Shown here: piece by piece, positions 34,286-46,503 of the stretch
How the letters are laid out: each line of letters starts with the position of its first letter
How positions within the stretch are numbered: position 1 is the stretch's first letter
Source: Misgurnus anguillicaudatus
Taxonomy: Eukaryota > Chordata > Actinopteri > Cypriniformes > Cobitidae
Assembly: GCF_027580225.2 (NCBI RefSeq)
Contig: NC_073346.2
Span: 8,582,001-8,646,000 of the forward strand
Direction of reading: 5' to 3'
DNA: 64,000 bases
Program-made: the position numbers and the translations under genes
Notes under the pieces: model-generated
Database searches by the model: none
Seen by the model: the letters and a program-made list of their open reading frames with translations, nothing else
Told to the model about the DNA's origin: nothing

Positions 34286-34498
34286 TAAAGGCGCGTGTAC
34301 AGTGTGTAGATTTTAGCGGCATCTAGCAGTGAGATTGTGAATTGCAACCAACGGCTCAGTCCACCGTTCACCCAAATGCATAGAGAAGCTATTGTAGCCC
34401 CCACAGGACAAACATGTTGTTGTCTACGACAAAATACAAATACGCTCCGTAGAGCAGTTTGTCTGTTATTGTAAAATATTGTGGTGTTTTCCTTTAAA
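34286..34498. repeat. MITE end fragment
   Basis: AAAGGCGCGTGTACAGTGTGTAG and GCGGCATCTAGCAGTGAG, then CAACCAACGGCTCAGTCC, match a dispersed teleost element terminus from memory. Only one end is present. See 21846. Confidence 0.5.
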
Positions 34499-34499
34499 G

Positions 34500-35220
34500 A
34501 GTGTATAAGGCAGCCTCCAGGCCTCTGTGTCCAGCTGCAATTCTTCCGGCATCCCTCCTCCTCCCAATCGCCCCCTTCACTCCTCTCTTTCTTCCTCTGT
34601 GCTGTTGCAGGGGGTTGAACATGGGGCTCGAGCCCTGGCCTCAGGTTCGCTCTTTCTGAAAAATCAGAGCTCAGGTTCAGAGCTCCCTTTGAGGACAGCA
34701 AGCCAAGTTCGTTTACCATTAATCATTATGTGCAGGCAAACTAGTGAATTAGAAGACGTTCGCTTAATTATTCATGACAGCACATGGTACGGTTTAGTAC
34801 GTACTTTGGTACGGTTCGGTATACAAAAGTAATGTGAATGCATCCTGACACTTCATACTGTAAGAGCACATTTTAGTTGAGACAAGCATTTATGGGTCAC
34901 AAGTGTTTGTTTCTGTGTATAAGAGTGTAAGTATGGTCCATGATTTTTTCTGCAAAGCCATCAGGGCTAGACCCGATTTGGCTGCGGGCAGTTGGTTGAC
35001 CATCAGCAACCATTTCTCTCAAGAAACCTTTGAGAATTGAAGGCCCGCATTTGTGCTTGGGGGCACCTATAGGCTAACAAGGGTACTGCATACTTTGAGA
35101 TTATTAAATATGATTTAAATGAATTAAAACTATTTTACCACTCAGTCTACTTGATTAGACAAGTAAAATATGAATTATTATAATTCTATTTCATTAATAG
35201 CTCAGACAAAATAATAATAC
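34500..35220. other. Non-coding; 34500-34790 repeat-poor
   Basis: 34500-34790 has balanced composition and ends in ACCATTAATCATTATGTGC and TTAATTATTCATGACAGC (homeodomain-like cores). 34790-34830 (GGTACGGTTTAGTACG) resembles a MITE remnant. A 144-codon reverse frame at 34285-34719 overlaps repeat DNA and has no domain. Confidence 0.3.
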
Positions 35221-35570
35221 AGTGCCGCAGGGATGACGTACTTTCGTAGACCACCCTGCAAGTTAGCGGGACACTGATTCCCTTAACAGAAAGCCCATTA
35301 AGTTTTCCCATAGACTTTTGGATTATCGCAAAAAATAAGCACAACTTTTTTTGTTTTTATTTCTAGTAAATGCATTCCGACTTCAAAAGTCACAAAAGTA
35401 TGTTCATCTGTGAAGAAGTAACTTTTTTAAAAAAAGAAAGAGCTTTTTTTGCAATAATCCAAAAGTCTATTGGAAAAAATAACTGGCTTTCTGTCGAGGG
35501 AACCAGTGTCCTGGTAACTTCCGTGTTGGCCCACAAAAATACGTCATCTCTGCAACACTTTATTGGCACT
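35221..35570. mobile_element. Foldback MITE with about 120-bp arms
   Basis: AGTGCCGCAGGGATGACGTA at the left and TACGTCATCTCTGCAACAC...GGCACT at the right are inverted. Further in, GGACACTGATTCCC / GGAACCAGTGTCC and AGACTTTTGGATTATCGCA / GCAATAATCCAAAAGTCT pair. Only about 100 bp of AT-rich loop separates the arms. Confidence 0.85.
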
Positions 35571-35621
35571 GATCTGGGGGGGGGGGGGCATTGCCCCATC
35601 AAACTCCGCCTATGGTTTTAA

Positions 35622-35737
35622 TTTCAAACGTTCCTCTTGTGGGGTTCAGCACAGGTTTAGGGGCCAATCCTGTAGTTCGGAGGTAAAAATCCCTTTCTAT
35701 GCAAGAAGGGAATTTGGTCCAGTGATCCCTCCCTTCT
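35622..35737 (+). repeat. Dispersed repeat H, copy 1
   Basis: TTTCAAACGTTCCTCTTGTGG ... CTTTCTATGCAAGAAGGGAA ... CCAGTGATCCCTCCCTTCT recurs at 39399-39514. It is flanked by two copies of TTGGCACTG(A/G)TCTGG ... CCTATGGTTTTAA (about 35564 and 35742). Confidence 0.85.
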
Positions 35738-36998
35738 ATATTGGCACTGGTCTGGTGGGTCTGCCTATGGTTTTAAATAAGTATTCATTTAAGTTTAAGT
35801 TGAGTTATTTCTGTAATACCATTGTTACTGTTCTTAGTAAGTCTTAATTAGTTATATTTTTAAGAGGGGTGACTGACAAATTACAGTTGCTTGTCTACTC
35901 TTCATTGGCATTCACGCTGCTGCTTCCTCAAATCCAGTCCACTTGCTTTATTTAGAGTCCATATAATTGAAACTCCATTTCATGTTGTTGAAAATTTTAC
36001 TGCTGCGCTCTGGGCCACAACACAACAAGGTAAAGAAAGTTTTTAGGCTATTAAAGCAATTGTTTAATTAAAAGGCACCAGAATACAGGAAAATGACATC
36101 TACTCCAGTAAAAGATTTGGACCCACCCATTTTTTATTTATTTTTTTGCTTCCGACGCCCATGCATTCTGATACACTACGCCCACTTTCACAATACAGTC
36201 AATTAATTAGAGCTCTACGTTTTTATCCACATTTAATTATGTCACATTGCAGTAAAATGTGATAATGTTTCATGTTGACTCTATTCATATACCCACATAT
36301 CCATATTCCTTACAGTCGTGATTCACCAGGACAGAGTGCATGCTTCACTTTGTGCCCCTTTTTGTTTAATTGAAACCAGGAAGGTCAATTAATTTTGCTC
36401 ACCACCATCTTTCCCAGCATGATTGAAAGCGATGTTTGTCTTTCCCTCTTCAGGGCATACTCTCCATCTTTTGTATTCAAATTCCACTTCACTTCACATG
36501 GATTAATTGAGCCACTTTGCGCTTAATCTCATTTCAGCAGCGGTAAGGGAAGGTGAGGGGTGTCTATCTCTCTCAACGGCGGTCGTACAGTCACAGTAAT
36601 CCCAGGCCGAACACAGACTTGGCCCATTTGGTCTCTCACAGATGAGATACAACACTGTAGTGATAGCTAACGCTAGCAGTTAATGTTGAGCAGATGCTTT
36701 ATTTCCGGGATGATTCATTCGTTTTCAAAGTGAGTAAGAGCAATTAATTGCAGAGACAGTCCCAGTGGAGTGACCTGAGGTTAATGCTTCGCTCAACTAG
36801 GATAATGAATATGCTAACTGCTAACTTTTAAATTGATGGTCCAAATCTTTAACCGTTCTGTTCGCGCTCTAGAGGGCTGTTACTGTGAAATATCAATAAT
36901 ACTCAATAATATACAGCTCTCAAAAATACTTGATTGATTCTGATCATGGTAGTCACAAGATACATTTACAGGTTCAGTATACAAAATGTAATGCAATA
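35738..36998. other. Repeat-poor block, candidate conserved non-coding DNA
   Basis: 35890-36850 is free of recognisable repeats, with GTTTAATTGAAACC, GGTCAATTAATTTTGC, GGATTAATTGAGCC and GAGCAATTAATTGCAG (multiple AATTA cores within 400 bp). No coding frames over 80 codons. Enhancer-like by inference. Confidence 0.38.
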
Positions 36999-37226
36999 TT
37001 GTAAACTGTAAACAATTATTTGCTGCCTTAATTTTTTTGTGTTTAATCATGTACTATTAATTATCTCGACAAAAGATGAGTTGCTACAATTTATAACATG
37101 AAGTTGACTTATTTCAACTACAATTTATAAACTATAACAACATCTCAAGTCAAGATAAATAATAGTAAGTTAAAATAACTTTTTTTTTTAATTCGGAAAG
37201 GCAGCAAAACAATTTTTACAGTGTAC
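36999..37226. mobile_element. Short palindromic MITE (ACTGTAAA ends)
   Basis: ACTGTAAACAATTATTTGCTGCC at the left is mirrored by GGCAGCAAAACAATTTTTACAGT at the right. A central ACTACAATTTATAA / TTATAACATGAAG region resembles 52480-52690, including the TCTTGACTAG / TCAAGATAA motif. Confidence 0.7.
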
Positions 37227-37350
37227 TTTTTGGGGTACATTAATGTACCTAACACTGTAAAAAAAAATGCAGCATGAAGTTTAAACAACTTAATTATGCA
37301 TGTCAATTGAACCTACTAAGTTGACATAACTTAACACATAATTTCTTAAG

Positions 37351-37832
37351 TAAAGGGACACTCCATTTTTTTGAAAATATGCTCATTTTCCAGCTCCCCT
37401 AGAGTTAAACATCTGATTTTTACTGTTTTGGTGTCCATTCAGACGATCTCTGGGTCTGGCGCTAGCACTTTTAGCATAGCTTAGCATAATCCATTGAATC
37501 TGGTTAGACCATTAGCATCGTAGCATGATATTACGCAGTGCCCAAAAATAGTCCCCTGCTATTGAAAGTAACCAAGGGGACTACTTTTGGGTGCTGCGTA
37601 ATATCATTACTACAGAAGAGTTGAGTTTTAAATAGGAAAACCATCAAAACTCTTTGGTCATTTTTGAGGCGATGTTAACAGTCTAATTAGATTCAATGGA
37701 TTGTGCTAAGCTATGCTAAAAGTGGTAATGCCAGACCTGGAGATCGGCTGCAAAACTGTAAAAATCAAATGTTTCCCCTCTAGTGGAGCTAGAAAATTAG
37801 CCTATTTTCAAAAAAAGTGGAGTGTCCCTTTA
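37351..37832. mobile_element. Foldback MITE (AGGGACACTCC ends)
   Basis: Termini TAAAGGGACACTCCATTTTT and AAGTGGAGTGTCCCTTTA are inverted. Paired inner blocks include TTTTAGCATAGCTTAGCA / GCTAAGCTATGCTAAAA and TAGTCCCC / GGGGACTA. AAG repeated on both sides (37348-37350, 37833-37835) could be a 3-bp target duplication. It splits an AT-rich ACACTGTAA-type MITE. Confidence 0.8.
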
Positions 37833-37899
37833 AAGTAACAAAAATATTTGTTGATATGATTTAAATGGTAACATTAAACGGTACAAAATTGGTCCTTAA

Positions 37900-38381
37900 C
37901 TCTTTCACCGCCAGCGTTTTTAAAAAAAGTTGCCAGCCAGTGCCAGCGTTTTTCATGATTTTCACCAAAGTTTAATGCCTTCCAGAAAATGTTCTTATTT
38001 AAATATATAAACATACAATATACCAAATGAAAGAACAGATCCTCTGCTTTCAAACAAAAAACCGTTTCATCCTACCTTGAGTAGTTCTTTTGTAATCAGC
38101 TATTGAATATGGGTAAGTTTCTGCAAAAACACCACATTTTGAGCAAAAAGCTGAGATAATTCCATATTTGTGACGGATTTTTCATAGAGATCCCATTCAG
38201 AGCGATCTTTAAAACAGACGCGGACATGCAGCCGCTTGCCATAGGGCAATACTTCCGGGTTTAAAAAGTTGCGGAACCTGGTGGATAATAGCGGTATTGC
38301 GGAAAGATGGAAAATCTCGTCAGTGGCGGGGAAGCGTTTTCTCTTAATTGACGAGATATCTCGTCAATGGCGGTGAAAGAG
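37900..38381. mobile_element. piggyBac-like TTAA MITE (CTCTTTCACCGCCA ends)
   Basis: Flanked by TTAA at 37896-37899 and 38382-38385. Termini are CTCTTTCACCGCCAGCG and AATGGCGGTGAAAGAG. Near the right end, GACGAGATATCTCGTC is a perfect 16-bp palindrome. It is inserted in a GGTAC-rich MITE, whose halves (TGGTCC, then AGGTACACATTAGGTCC) rejoin across one TTAA. No transposase. Confidence 0.88.
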
Positions 38382-38385
38382 TTAA

Positions 38386-39398
38386 AGGTACACATTAGGT
38401 CCTTAGGGTAAAATATTGTACTCATAAATTTACAACATTTCAACGTGTTGTATACCCATAAAGGTACAAAAATGAACCTTTCTGTGTACCATGACAGTGA
38501 CAGAAAAGGTACAATTGTATACATTTGTGTATAAGTGTATAAGTATTACTTTTTGATATTTTCTTTCTTTTTTTTTTGTGTTCTTACTTAAGTACTTTGA
38601 TTTTGTGCCGAGACATGTAAAAACAATATATCTGACCAAAACTACTTAACAATGTTTTTAAATATTCAAGTGTCATCCATCTTACAAGACAAATCTTAAA
38701 CCTATTGAGTGTTCCACATGTTACCACTTGCATGCGTGCATGCTTTTCGAGCAAGGACTTCATTGCACTTCTTTGAAGATGAGCTGGTGTGTTTCTGGTG
38801 ATTAGCAGCTAAATGCAACCTATCCTTTACTGTTTATGATAAAAATGTAAATATGATCGGCATCCCACATTTATATGCACAGTTGTGCACAGTGGTAATC
38901 ATTTTAATTATTGCATCTACAAGGACATCCAGGGATGTTCTGTGAATGAAATGAAACAACACAACAGGGGACATGTTGAGTTTGTTATGCCCTTTGTTTA
39001 TCAATCAGACTCACGAAAAATAGCTGCTTGTAGCCAGACTTTCTTTTTCAATAAATGGCTTTGAGTAAAGGGGTAAAAAATCTAAACTGGAATTTGTAAC
39101 ATTTAAATAGCTGTTTGATTTGAATCATAAGATTAATTCCTTATGGATAGATGGATGAGCTATAGCTTGGCATTTTGAAGCTACGACGACCGTCCAGTTC
39201 AAAGACTAATCGGCTCTGTTATCCTAGCTGTGTCACATTATGTAGCTAACCTTTGTTTTTACTCTCGCCTGACTTTGCAATTAAAACAGGGGTTTGATGT
39301 TTACATCATCTGAACGTTTGGCTCTGACAAGAGTTTTGTTTGAGTTGACTGCGTGCCCTCACAGCGGTGATGTATGTAGTGCTGAGTGGTCTAAAGTG
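38386..39398. other. MITE remainder, then repeat-poor DNA
   Basis: 38386-38540 is the right part of the GGTAC-rich MITE (AGGTACACATTAGG, CCATAAAGGTACAAAAATG). 38680-39330 has no repeat ends and may be conserved non-coding DNA. No gene. Confidence 0.3.
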
Positions 39399-39514
39399 TT
39401 TCAAACGTTCCCCCTGTGGGATTCGGCACAAGGTTGGGGGCCAATCATGTAGTTCGCAGATAAAAATCACTTTCTATGCAAGAAGGGAATTTGGTCCAGT
39501 GACCCCTCCCTTCT
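39399..39514 (+). repeat. Dispersed repeat H, copy 2
   Basis: Same sequence order as 35622-35737 with scattered substitutions (TTTCAAACGTTCCCCCTGTGG, TTTCTATGCAAGAAGGGAA, CCAGTGACCCCTCCC). Confidence 0.85.
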
Positions 39515-39844
39515 CCGCCAAGCTTCAAATTCCTATTGTGAACCCTACACTGAAGTGACTTAAACTGCAATTCATCAACTGGCTGCTAGATGCTGGCTCC
39601 AAAAGGAAGTCAATCCTATAGACCCCCATGTTAAAATGCCCAACTTTACAACACAAATTATGTTTAAATATGACCAAAAGTGTTTTTGGTCTTTTAAGCT
39701 AAATTTGCCCTTCATGAAAACTGTGAGGGGGTAAATTTATTGTAAATTATATTAAGCCTTACATTAAGTACAGCATAATTAAGGGCGTGGCCACTTGAGT
39801 GATATGTGAACTGGCACTTCTGTCATTATCGTCAAGCTAGTCTG
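39515..39844. other. Non-coding, no feature seen
   Basis: Mixed-composition DNA without genes or recognisable repeat ends. Confidence 0.3.
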
Positions 39845-40556
39845 GAGTGCGTTTCCCAAAAGCATCATTAGCCAACTACTGTCGTAAGTTACGTCGTTAC
39901 TGACGAAGGTCAAGGATTTGGTGTTTCCCGAAACCATAGTTCAAACGAACATTCCCAAGCTTTATCGCAAACTTGTATGGTTTGAACGACAGCTTTTCAC
40001 CTATCCTTAGAAGCATAGTTCCTTGTCATTATAATATGTAGACTTATGTTGATCATGCTTTTGAGCAAAAACATGTAGTAGCCTACATTCTATATCCATC
40101 ATTCTAAATATATATATTTTTTATTTTACATCTTTAAGTTTGTAAACAGAATTGAAGCGCTGCATTTGTAAACTGCGCATTTGCGCAGATTACAAGCTTT
40201 AAGACCCTGGGGAATCCCTGGGAGAAGTGACGTAAGAGGGAACTTGCGCATGAATTAAATATCTTGAAAAAAAACAGATAACTAAATCATGATGACAAAA
40301 TCAGTCTTCCAATGCAATATATGTTATTTACAGCAATAATCTGACATTAAATCGATTTGCACAGATTAATTTGTACTTCACCTCCCACGTGACATCATCA
40401 ACTATGTTGTTAAACCAACATGGTTTAAACGATGAATGTGTGACAAAGTTACTATGCTTTCAGGAAACAGTTGTGACAAGGTAGTTAGTTTCTCCAACTA
40501 TGCATCGTACTATGTTGGTTTCAACAGCGAGTTATGTTGTTGTTCAGGAAACGCAC
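39845..40556. mobile_element. TIR MITE (GTGCGTTTCC ends)
   Basis: GTGCGTTTCCCAAAAGCATC at the left and GTTCAGGAAACGCAC at the right are inverted, with ACTACTGTCGTAAGTTACG / CGATGAATGTGTGACAAAG regions inside. A local dyad, GCGCATTTGCGC, lies near 40186. Non-coding. Confidence 0.65.
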
Positions 40557-42281
40557 CAATGTATGGTTCCACCAACCAGGCACCTCAGCTACACCCACAT
40601 CTCACCTCTTTGCCAATTTTTGGTTATCTGTGAATGAAGCACAGTGAGGCTTCAATTATTGGCTTCAAAAATGCTCTTCACAAACCTTTGGGTGATGTCA
40701 CAGACACTACGTCCATATTTTTTACAGTCTGATTACAACTTCACCCTCATAAAAAGTAACTACAAAAGGTGATCCATGGCCTTCATGGTGGAGTTTAAAT
40801 TGACCACTGATCTACTTCTCACAACACAAACAGCACTTTAGCTTTTACAAAGGGTTCACACACGGATAGTGGAAGTAGTAAGGAACTAGCGGTCAAAGGT
40901 CAAGTGTGTTATTTCTTCACCAGAACAGAACTGGAAAATGATAAAGGTTTCCCAATGGTTTCACCAAATAGTACTGTAGTCCCATACCAAACTCACCACT
41001 CTTGATGCAGAAGTCTGGCTAATTCCTGTCATTCTGTGTTTTTTTAAGAGTTTGTTTCAACAAATGTTTTCAAAGACACAAGAGGTTTAGTAAAACTTGT
41101 ACATGCTTCTAACACAGTTTAATAATTGTAGTACTTAGATTACTTTATACAGGTACACAGTCCTTGGATTAAGTAGGACATGACCTAAAGAACTCACCAC
41201 TATAGTCAGTGAATGGTTTTTAATTTGTTTATAACCTGGCTACCAGTTTCTCTCTTAAGCTGACCAAGCTTGCTATATGAGCAAAGTTAATACAAATTTG
41301 GTCTGTGGAGGAAACATTTGTGCATGTTTGGATGTAGCAAGGTCGCTATTTACATCCCATACTGCCTGTACAGTAACACCAACAAATGACATATGTGTTT
41401 TATATTTCAATAACCTCTGTTATCAATCTACCCCACAATGGAAAATGAAACTATCATTGATTTGGATTTCATATTGTCTGTGATTTATTCTTTTTTCTTT
41501 TTTTATATTGTTAGTTTTGGAATGAAAGAAATGTACATTTTAACATAATTATAACTATTATTTTTGTGTCTATTTATTTTTCCATAAATCTTCAGTGGCA
41601 AGCCTTAAACTCTCCATTTTCTCCCGTTCACATTACACACACCGTGTGGTCTCCAGCCCCTTATTTCACTAAACTACTTCCTCTAAGTAATCATCTAATA
41701 ACCGTCATAAAGGAGCGTAACTCTCTAATCTGTTTATAATTAGCATTTCAATGGTCCCAGCGCTAATGGCCGACCTTCAGCGAAACTCTGACCTGCTCAT
41801 AATTAACAGTAATATCCGATCCTCACCACGTAAGAAACTAGCCATGACCAGATGAATGAAGCTCAGGTACGGCTAATTTCTGTAGCAATTATCTTTTCAT
41901 GTCGGGAGATTTAGCAGATTATCTGCACGATTTCACACAGTTTTATGCAATTGTGTAATTACAAAATCTGCTCTAAATGACTTCTCAGCTCATGCAGATA
42001 GTTTCATGTAGGGCATTCTGTCATAGCGAGGTATAAGTGCCAATTCATTGTGCTCTGTTCATTGACATGATGTTACAGTGTGCATGAATCAGCTTGAAAC
42101 GAGGTACTCTTGAACTTTGTAATCCAGACTCTCACTTTTATATCTCTACTGAATGTCTCGACATCATCAGATATGACTCAAGCTAGTGATGATGAAAGAA
42201 ATAAAGAAGTCGTCTTAAGAAGTAGCACAATCATTAGTAGTAGAGTAAAGTAGTTTGATGGTCAGAGTTTTATTTAGATAT
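40557..42281. other. Repeat-poor stretch; 41580-42200 candidate conserved block
   Basis: No transposon ends seen. 41580-42200 has TAATTAGCATTTCAATGG, CTCATAATTAACAG and GTGTAATTACAAAATC in balanced context, suggestive of regulatory DNA. 40557-41580 is unremarkable; its frames of 68 codons or less are chance. Confidence 0.33.
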
Positions 42282-43051
42282 TAGCCTCTTTCACACAGTA
42301 ATTCTGGTAAATTACCATGAATTTACCAGAATGAATTTACCAGTAAATACAAAAATGTGCTGTTCACACACGCAGTGGCGTTCCGTTATTTTACCAGTAA
42401 GACATCATTCACACATCAGTATAAAAATACCGGTAAATTCGTTGAGAAAGCGGAAGAACCTGTAGCACGCGGCGAGCTCAGTGTTGTATTTGTAAACAAT
42501 CCACGTCGTTCATATCCACGGTCCGTATTTTGCTGTTTTCACGTCTGTGGTAAACAGTCGCGAAGTTGCTCATGACCAAACAACATTGAATGAGACGACG
42601 TCAAACCGAAAATTCGTTTTTAACAACACTACTGTTTGCACGTTAGGCTTCACATAGGGCGTGTTAAGGACGTCAGCAATTCGGCGGTAAGCTGTTTTAA
42701 ACAACTTTTGTGAAGAAATGTGGACGTAAACTTCAGGTGTGCTCAACTTTCAAGCAGCATGTGTGTGGAAAACGTCCGTAAACAGTGCGGGGGTAAACGC
42801 GTCATCTGTATTAAAGCGCTATGATTGGCCCGAAGCTGTCAGCACGGTCTGACGTCGTCCGTTCTAAATGCCGGTAATCCTATAATTTTCGTTCACACAT
42901 AGTGCTTACCAGTAAATTATTGGTAATCTTACAACCTGCCTTACTGGTAAATTGGGAGCACTGATTTACCGGAAAGTTCTGTTCACACATGATCTGTTAA
43001 CTGCAATTTACCAGTAAATTACCAGTAAAGACTGTATGTGTGAAAGGGACT
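42282..43051. mobile_element. MITE with TTTACCAGTAAA-type arrays
   Basis: The left end is CCTCTTTCACACAGTAATTC and the right end complement is CCCTTTCACACATACAGTC. Both sides carry clustered TTTACCAGTAAAT / GGTAAATTACC dyads (about 42300-42440, 42870-43030). The interior is GC-richer (CGTAAACAGTGCGGGGG). Non-coding. Confidence 0.75.
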
Positions 43052-43149
43052 ATTGACCCATATATTGGTTTTACTGAAAATCTGTACCGACTTCTTTTTT
43101 TCAAGAGGTAAGTAGAAGTGAGGATGAAAAACGATTTTATGACGTCTTA

Positions 43150-43803
43150 CAGCACCTATTACATTGCTAAAACCAATGTTATTTTGTGTATTTGCTATAA
43201 TACAATGTGTTCGCGTAGTTTGTGATTCAAAAACACATTTTTTTCCACATACTGTACATTATTGTTGCTCTTTTAGGCCCTGCCTCCCTGAAACGCTTTG
43301 ATTTTGTACAAAACTCTTTTGTGAAAAGTGCAGTGTACTCCGCTTGCCCAGCTTACCAGTATGTTGTGATTGGCCTAAATACCTCTGTCATCAACTGGAA
43401 ATGTGACGCTCCTTACCATGTTTGGAAGATCAGCTCCAAATGCAATACTGAAAGGAGTTTATACCATCTGTACTACTTTATCAATATGAGCCGAATCTGA
43501 TCCAGAAAATGCAGATGACCAAGCTGATCGATCATCTTTGCTAGCAAGGCTTGAGAAGGACGTAACAGGTTGGTACGGTAAGGTAAGGATACTAAAACAT
43601 AAAACCATGTCTGCATTTGTGATTGTGGAAATGACAAACAACAAGCAGGAAGTAAACTCTTGCCTACAATCCATGTGTTTGTTGTAAACACATGTTTGAA
43701 AACTTGCGTAATCGATTACTTGGGATTTGTACATTTGCATATCATTAACATGTACTTACACACCAAAGGAAATGTAAAATCGTGAATCTGAAAATAGGTG
43801 CTC
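43150..43803 (+). mobile_element. MITE family E, forward copy with both ends
   Basis: Starts AGCACCTATTACATTGC and ends AATAGGTGCTCTTTAA (inverted AGCACCTATT). The order GATTGGCCTAAATACCTC, GAGCCGAATCTGATCCAG, GGTAAGGTAAGGATACT, CCATGTGTTTGTTG matches the reverse copy at 10909-11848. It gives the least interrupted version of the family, about 650 bp. Confidence 0.75.
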
Positions 43804-45340
43804 TTTAAAAAAAGCTATAGATTTGCAATATTATTTGAGACATTTGGAGCCCATTGCATATTCAATTCTAAATCTAGGTGAAGAGAAAGTAAATATCTCT
43901 GTTTGTTTATGTTTATTCCAGTCTATTACAAGTCTGTTAAGGTTAGAAAACATATTTTACCTGCATACTTTCAGAACGACTCTAATGTTTCCTATATCTG
44001 GCCGATATTTGAAACACAATAAACTTTGTTCATGCCAATGCGTCCATATTGCAAATGGAATTTTGGACATTTGCACACATTCAAATGAGCATCAATATGG
44101 CTTGAAGGATTATAGATTGCGGTAAACCCTCCACCGCCAGCCCTCTTTTGATCTCTGTATTACTTTATTAGTATAATCCCATATGAAACTCTTCACTTTC
44201 ATTTCAGCCCAACGGATTCATTTCAATAACCCTTAATCTATCCATAGCAGTCATTGCGTATATACCTCTGTCATTCTTTAGACAACATGAGTCAGGTCAT
44301 TATATTACTTTAAAATGATTGATTTTCTTGTTTGTTTATTTATATTTGTTTGTTTCCGTATATATGTTTTAAACATTAATCTGCATCCTATTTTCTGCCC
44401 AGTGCCTCTTCCTCTTTGAAGGGGCGGGCCGTATTTAAATGAATATGGAGACCTTTTCACATACATGAGGCTGTAATAGGGAGCTTAGGAGAACTTCCAC
44501 CTGATTTCCAATGCAAATATTAGCAAGTCAAGTTCACTGTGTGGCGACAGATTAGGGTTTATCCCTCACGCACACCACTCGATTCTTTACGCTCTGGAAA
44601 CATTTTCGCTTATCAGCACGAGGCAACGATCAACACTTTGCGTCCCCGGTCCCGGCGAGACTTCAAGAAGGCCATCATCAGCATGCAAACCCAGTGCCAT
44701 GGCCCAAACTTCTGTGTTTTTGAATTCTTATGCCTAAATCCGTATATTAGACATCATAATTGCTGTAAGCCTCACCATCAAATGGGGAATTACAAAGAAC
44801 TTGAATGCTCCTTCCTTTTACAAATAGCACATTACACGGCATTGTTTTAATAATGAAATGCAGGAATACAATAGCGTCACATGGATTCAGCCATGCGTAT
44901 TAAAGGAGACACCAGTAGTATCTTTGTGAAACAGAATCTATTAAGACAGATCTGTATTCATAAGGTTTTTATATTTTGTAGGCACTGCAGAACACTCATT
45001 TTCCAGTTGATTCACCACTTATTCCTTCTGTTGTGGTCGGTTTCACATTCGGTATTGCAATGCATTCGTGAGCTGCACGTTTGCAGCACTCTTTTTTTCA
45101 TACTGATAGTAACAGGTAGCCCAAATTACTTATTCACTCGTTTGACTGTGTTGATGTGATTGGTTACATGTGTGTGACGTATAAAACCAAGGCTATTTTA
45201 AACCACAGTATTGAAACTGTCTTTGGAAAACTCAGATTTTTATGCTAAATGGTTTGCCTTAAAGCATATTACCACATAGACATTTAAACAACTATACAAA
45301 TTTGATTTTGCACCACAGGGGGGCTTTAATCAAGGGTAAT
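43804..45340. other. Repeat-poor block, candidate conserved non-coding DNA
   Basis: 43850-44900 lacks repeat ends and has balanced texture (GTATTTAAATGAATATGG, GACTTCAAGAAGGCC, TCATAATTGCTGTAAGCC). Frames of 92-103 codons at 43823-45159 show no recognisable domain. 44900-45340 is unremarkable. Confidence 0.33.
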
Positions 45341-45865
45341 AGTGCTTTTTCATTGCATAGTAACCCATGGGTTGGGTCATGTCTGCTCACTTTACTTTGG
45401 TTTGGTTAGCTTTTCCATTGAGTTTAGTATCACTTTAGAGTGGGAGGGATTATAGGCGTTTAGTTATATTTGCGCTGTTTACTGCTGTGACATCATACAA
45501 GAAGTGGAAGCTAGCATCATTGGAATGCAGATACACATACATTTATTTATTTGTCAGTCCACCACAAAATCAAAATTGACCACCACAAATAGATGTTTGC
45601 ACATTGTGTTTATCACTACCTCTGTCTCACATGACAGTTTCTGTACAAACACCACCGTTTGCTCGGGACTCGAGCGCACACATTAAGGGAAAGCTAATCT
45701 TGCATTTAGCGATGACTTTGAGTGACGATTGTCTCAGACCAATCAACCGAGGTGGTACTAAAAAAGTATTGGGTACTATGTACTGTACTCAGTGGAAAAA
45801 AACAAACAAAAGTGAGCTGACCCAACCCGCCCTGTGGGGTACTATGCAATGTAAAAGTGACATAA
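45341..45865. mobile_element. TIR MITE (CATTGCATAGTA ends)
   Basis: AGTGCTTTTTCATTGCATAGTA at the left is mirrored by GTACTATGCAATGTAAAAGTG at the right. TTGGGTCATGTCTGCTCACTT / AAGTGAGCTGACCCAA pairs just inside. hAT-like in style, non-coding. Confidence 0.75.
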
Positions 45866-46503
45866 GCAGTTTTTCCCCAATATACACAAGGTGAATCTCA
45901 TGAAAACCTACAGACCATATAGAAAAATCTATAGCAATGAAAAGAAATAAAACAAACAACATGAATTAAATTCAGAAAACAAAGCCTTTAATGTGATGCA
46001 ATGTAATGCAATGCTTTATGCATCATCTTAAATTAATTCCTTTTACAACATTTAGACACCTTTTCTTCGTGCATTTGGCAAACACGGTAATACAGTACAT
46101 TGTATATATAAATTATATATTTTATGTTATTTTATTTAATAGGAATTGATCTTAAGGTCTTGCCGTTACTTCATGCTTACAGGATAGCTTTGCGCATTTT
46201 AAAATGAAAAGGCATAAAGGTATTCTTACATTATAATATGGGAAACACATAATACAGAAAGCCAGGATTCAATTAAGATCTGTATGTTAAGTATGTTAAT
46301 ATTTTCTTAATATTTGTTTTTAACAATGTGCTGCGCTGCCGCTCATCAAAACAAACATGATGATTAATGAATTATTGAAGGGAGTGAAAGTAGCGCATTA
46401 CATTTGGACACCCTGGACACACCCCTCTAGCTCCCCAACTTTATTGCAGTAGTATTGAATACGCACAACCGGCGAAACGTCATAGAATGTCTCTGAACAG
46501 GTT
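45866..46503. other. Non-coding, AT-rich
   Basis: Nothing recognised apart from the AT-rich 46095-46140 run. Confidence 0.3.

Noticed and set aside
34285..34719. 144-codon reverse frame
   Set aside because: Overlaps an MITE end and a repeat-poor block, has no domain, and the strand-opposite frame is equally open.
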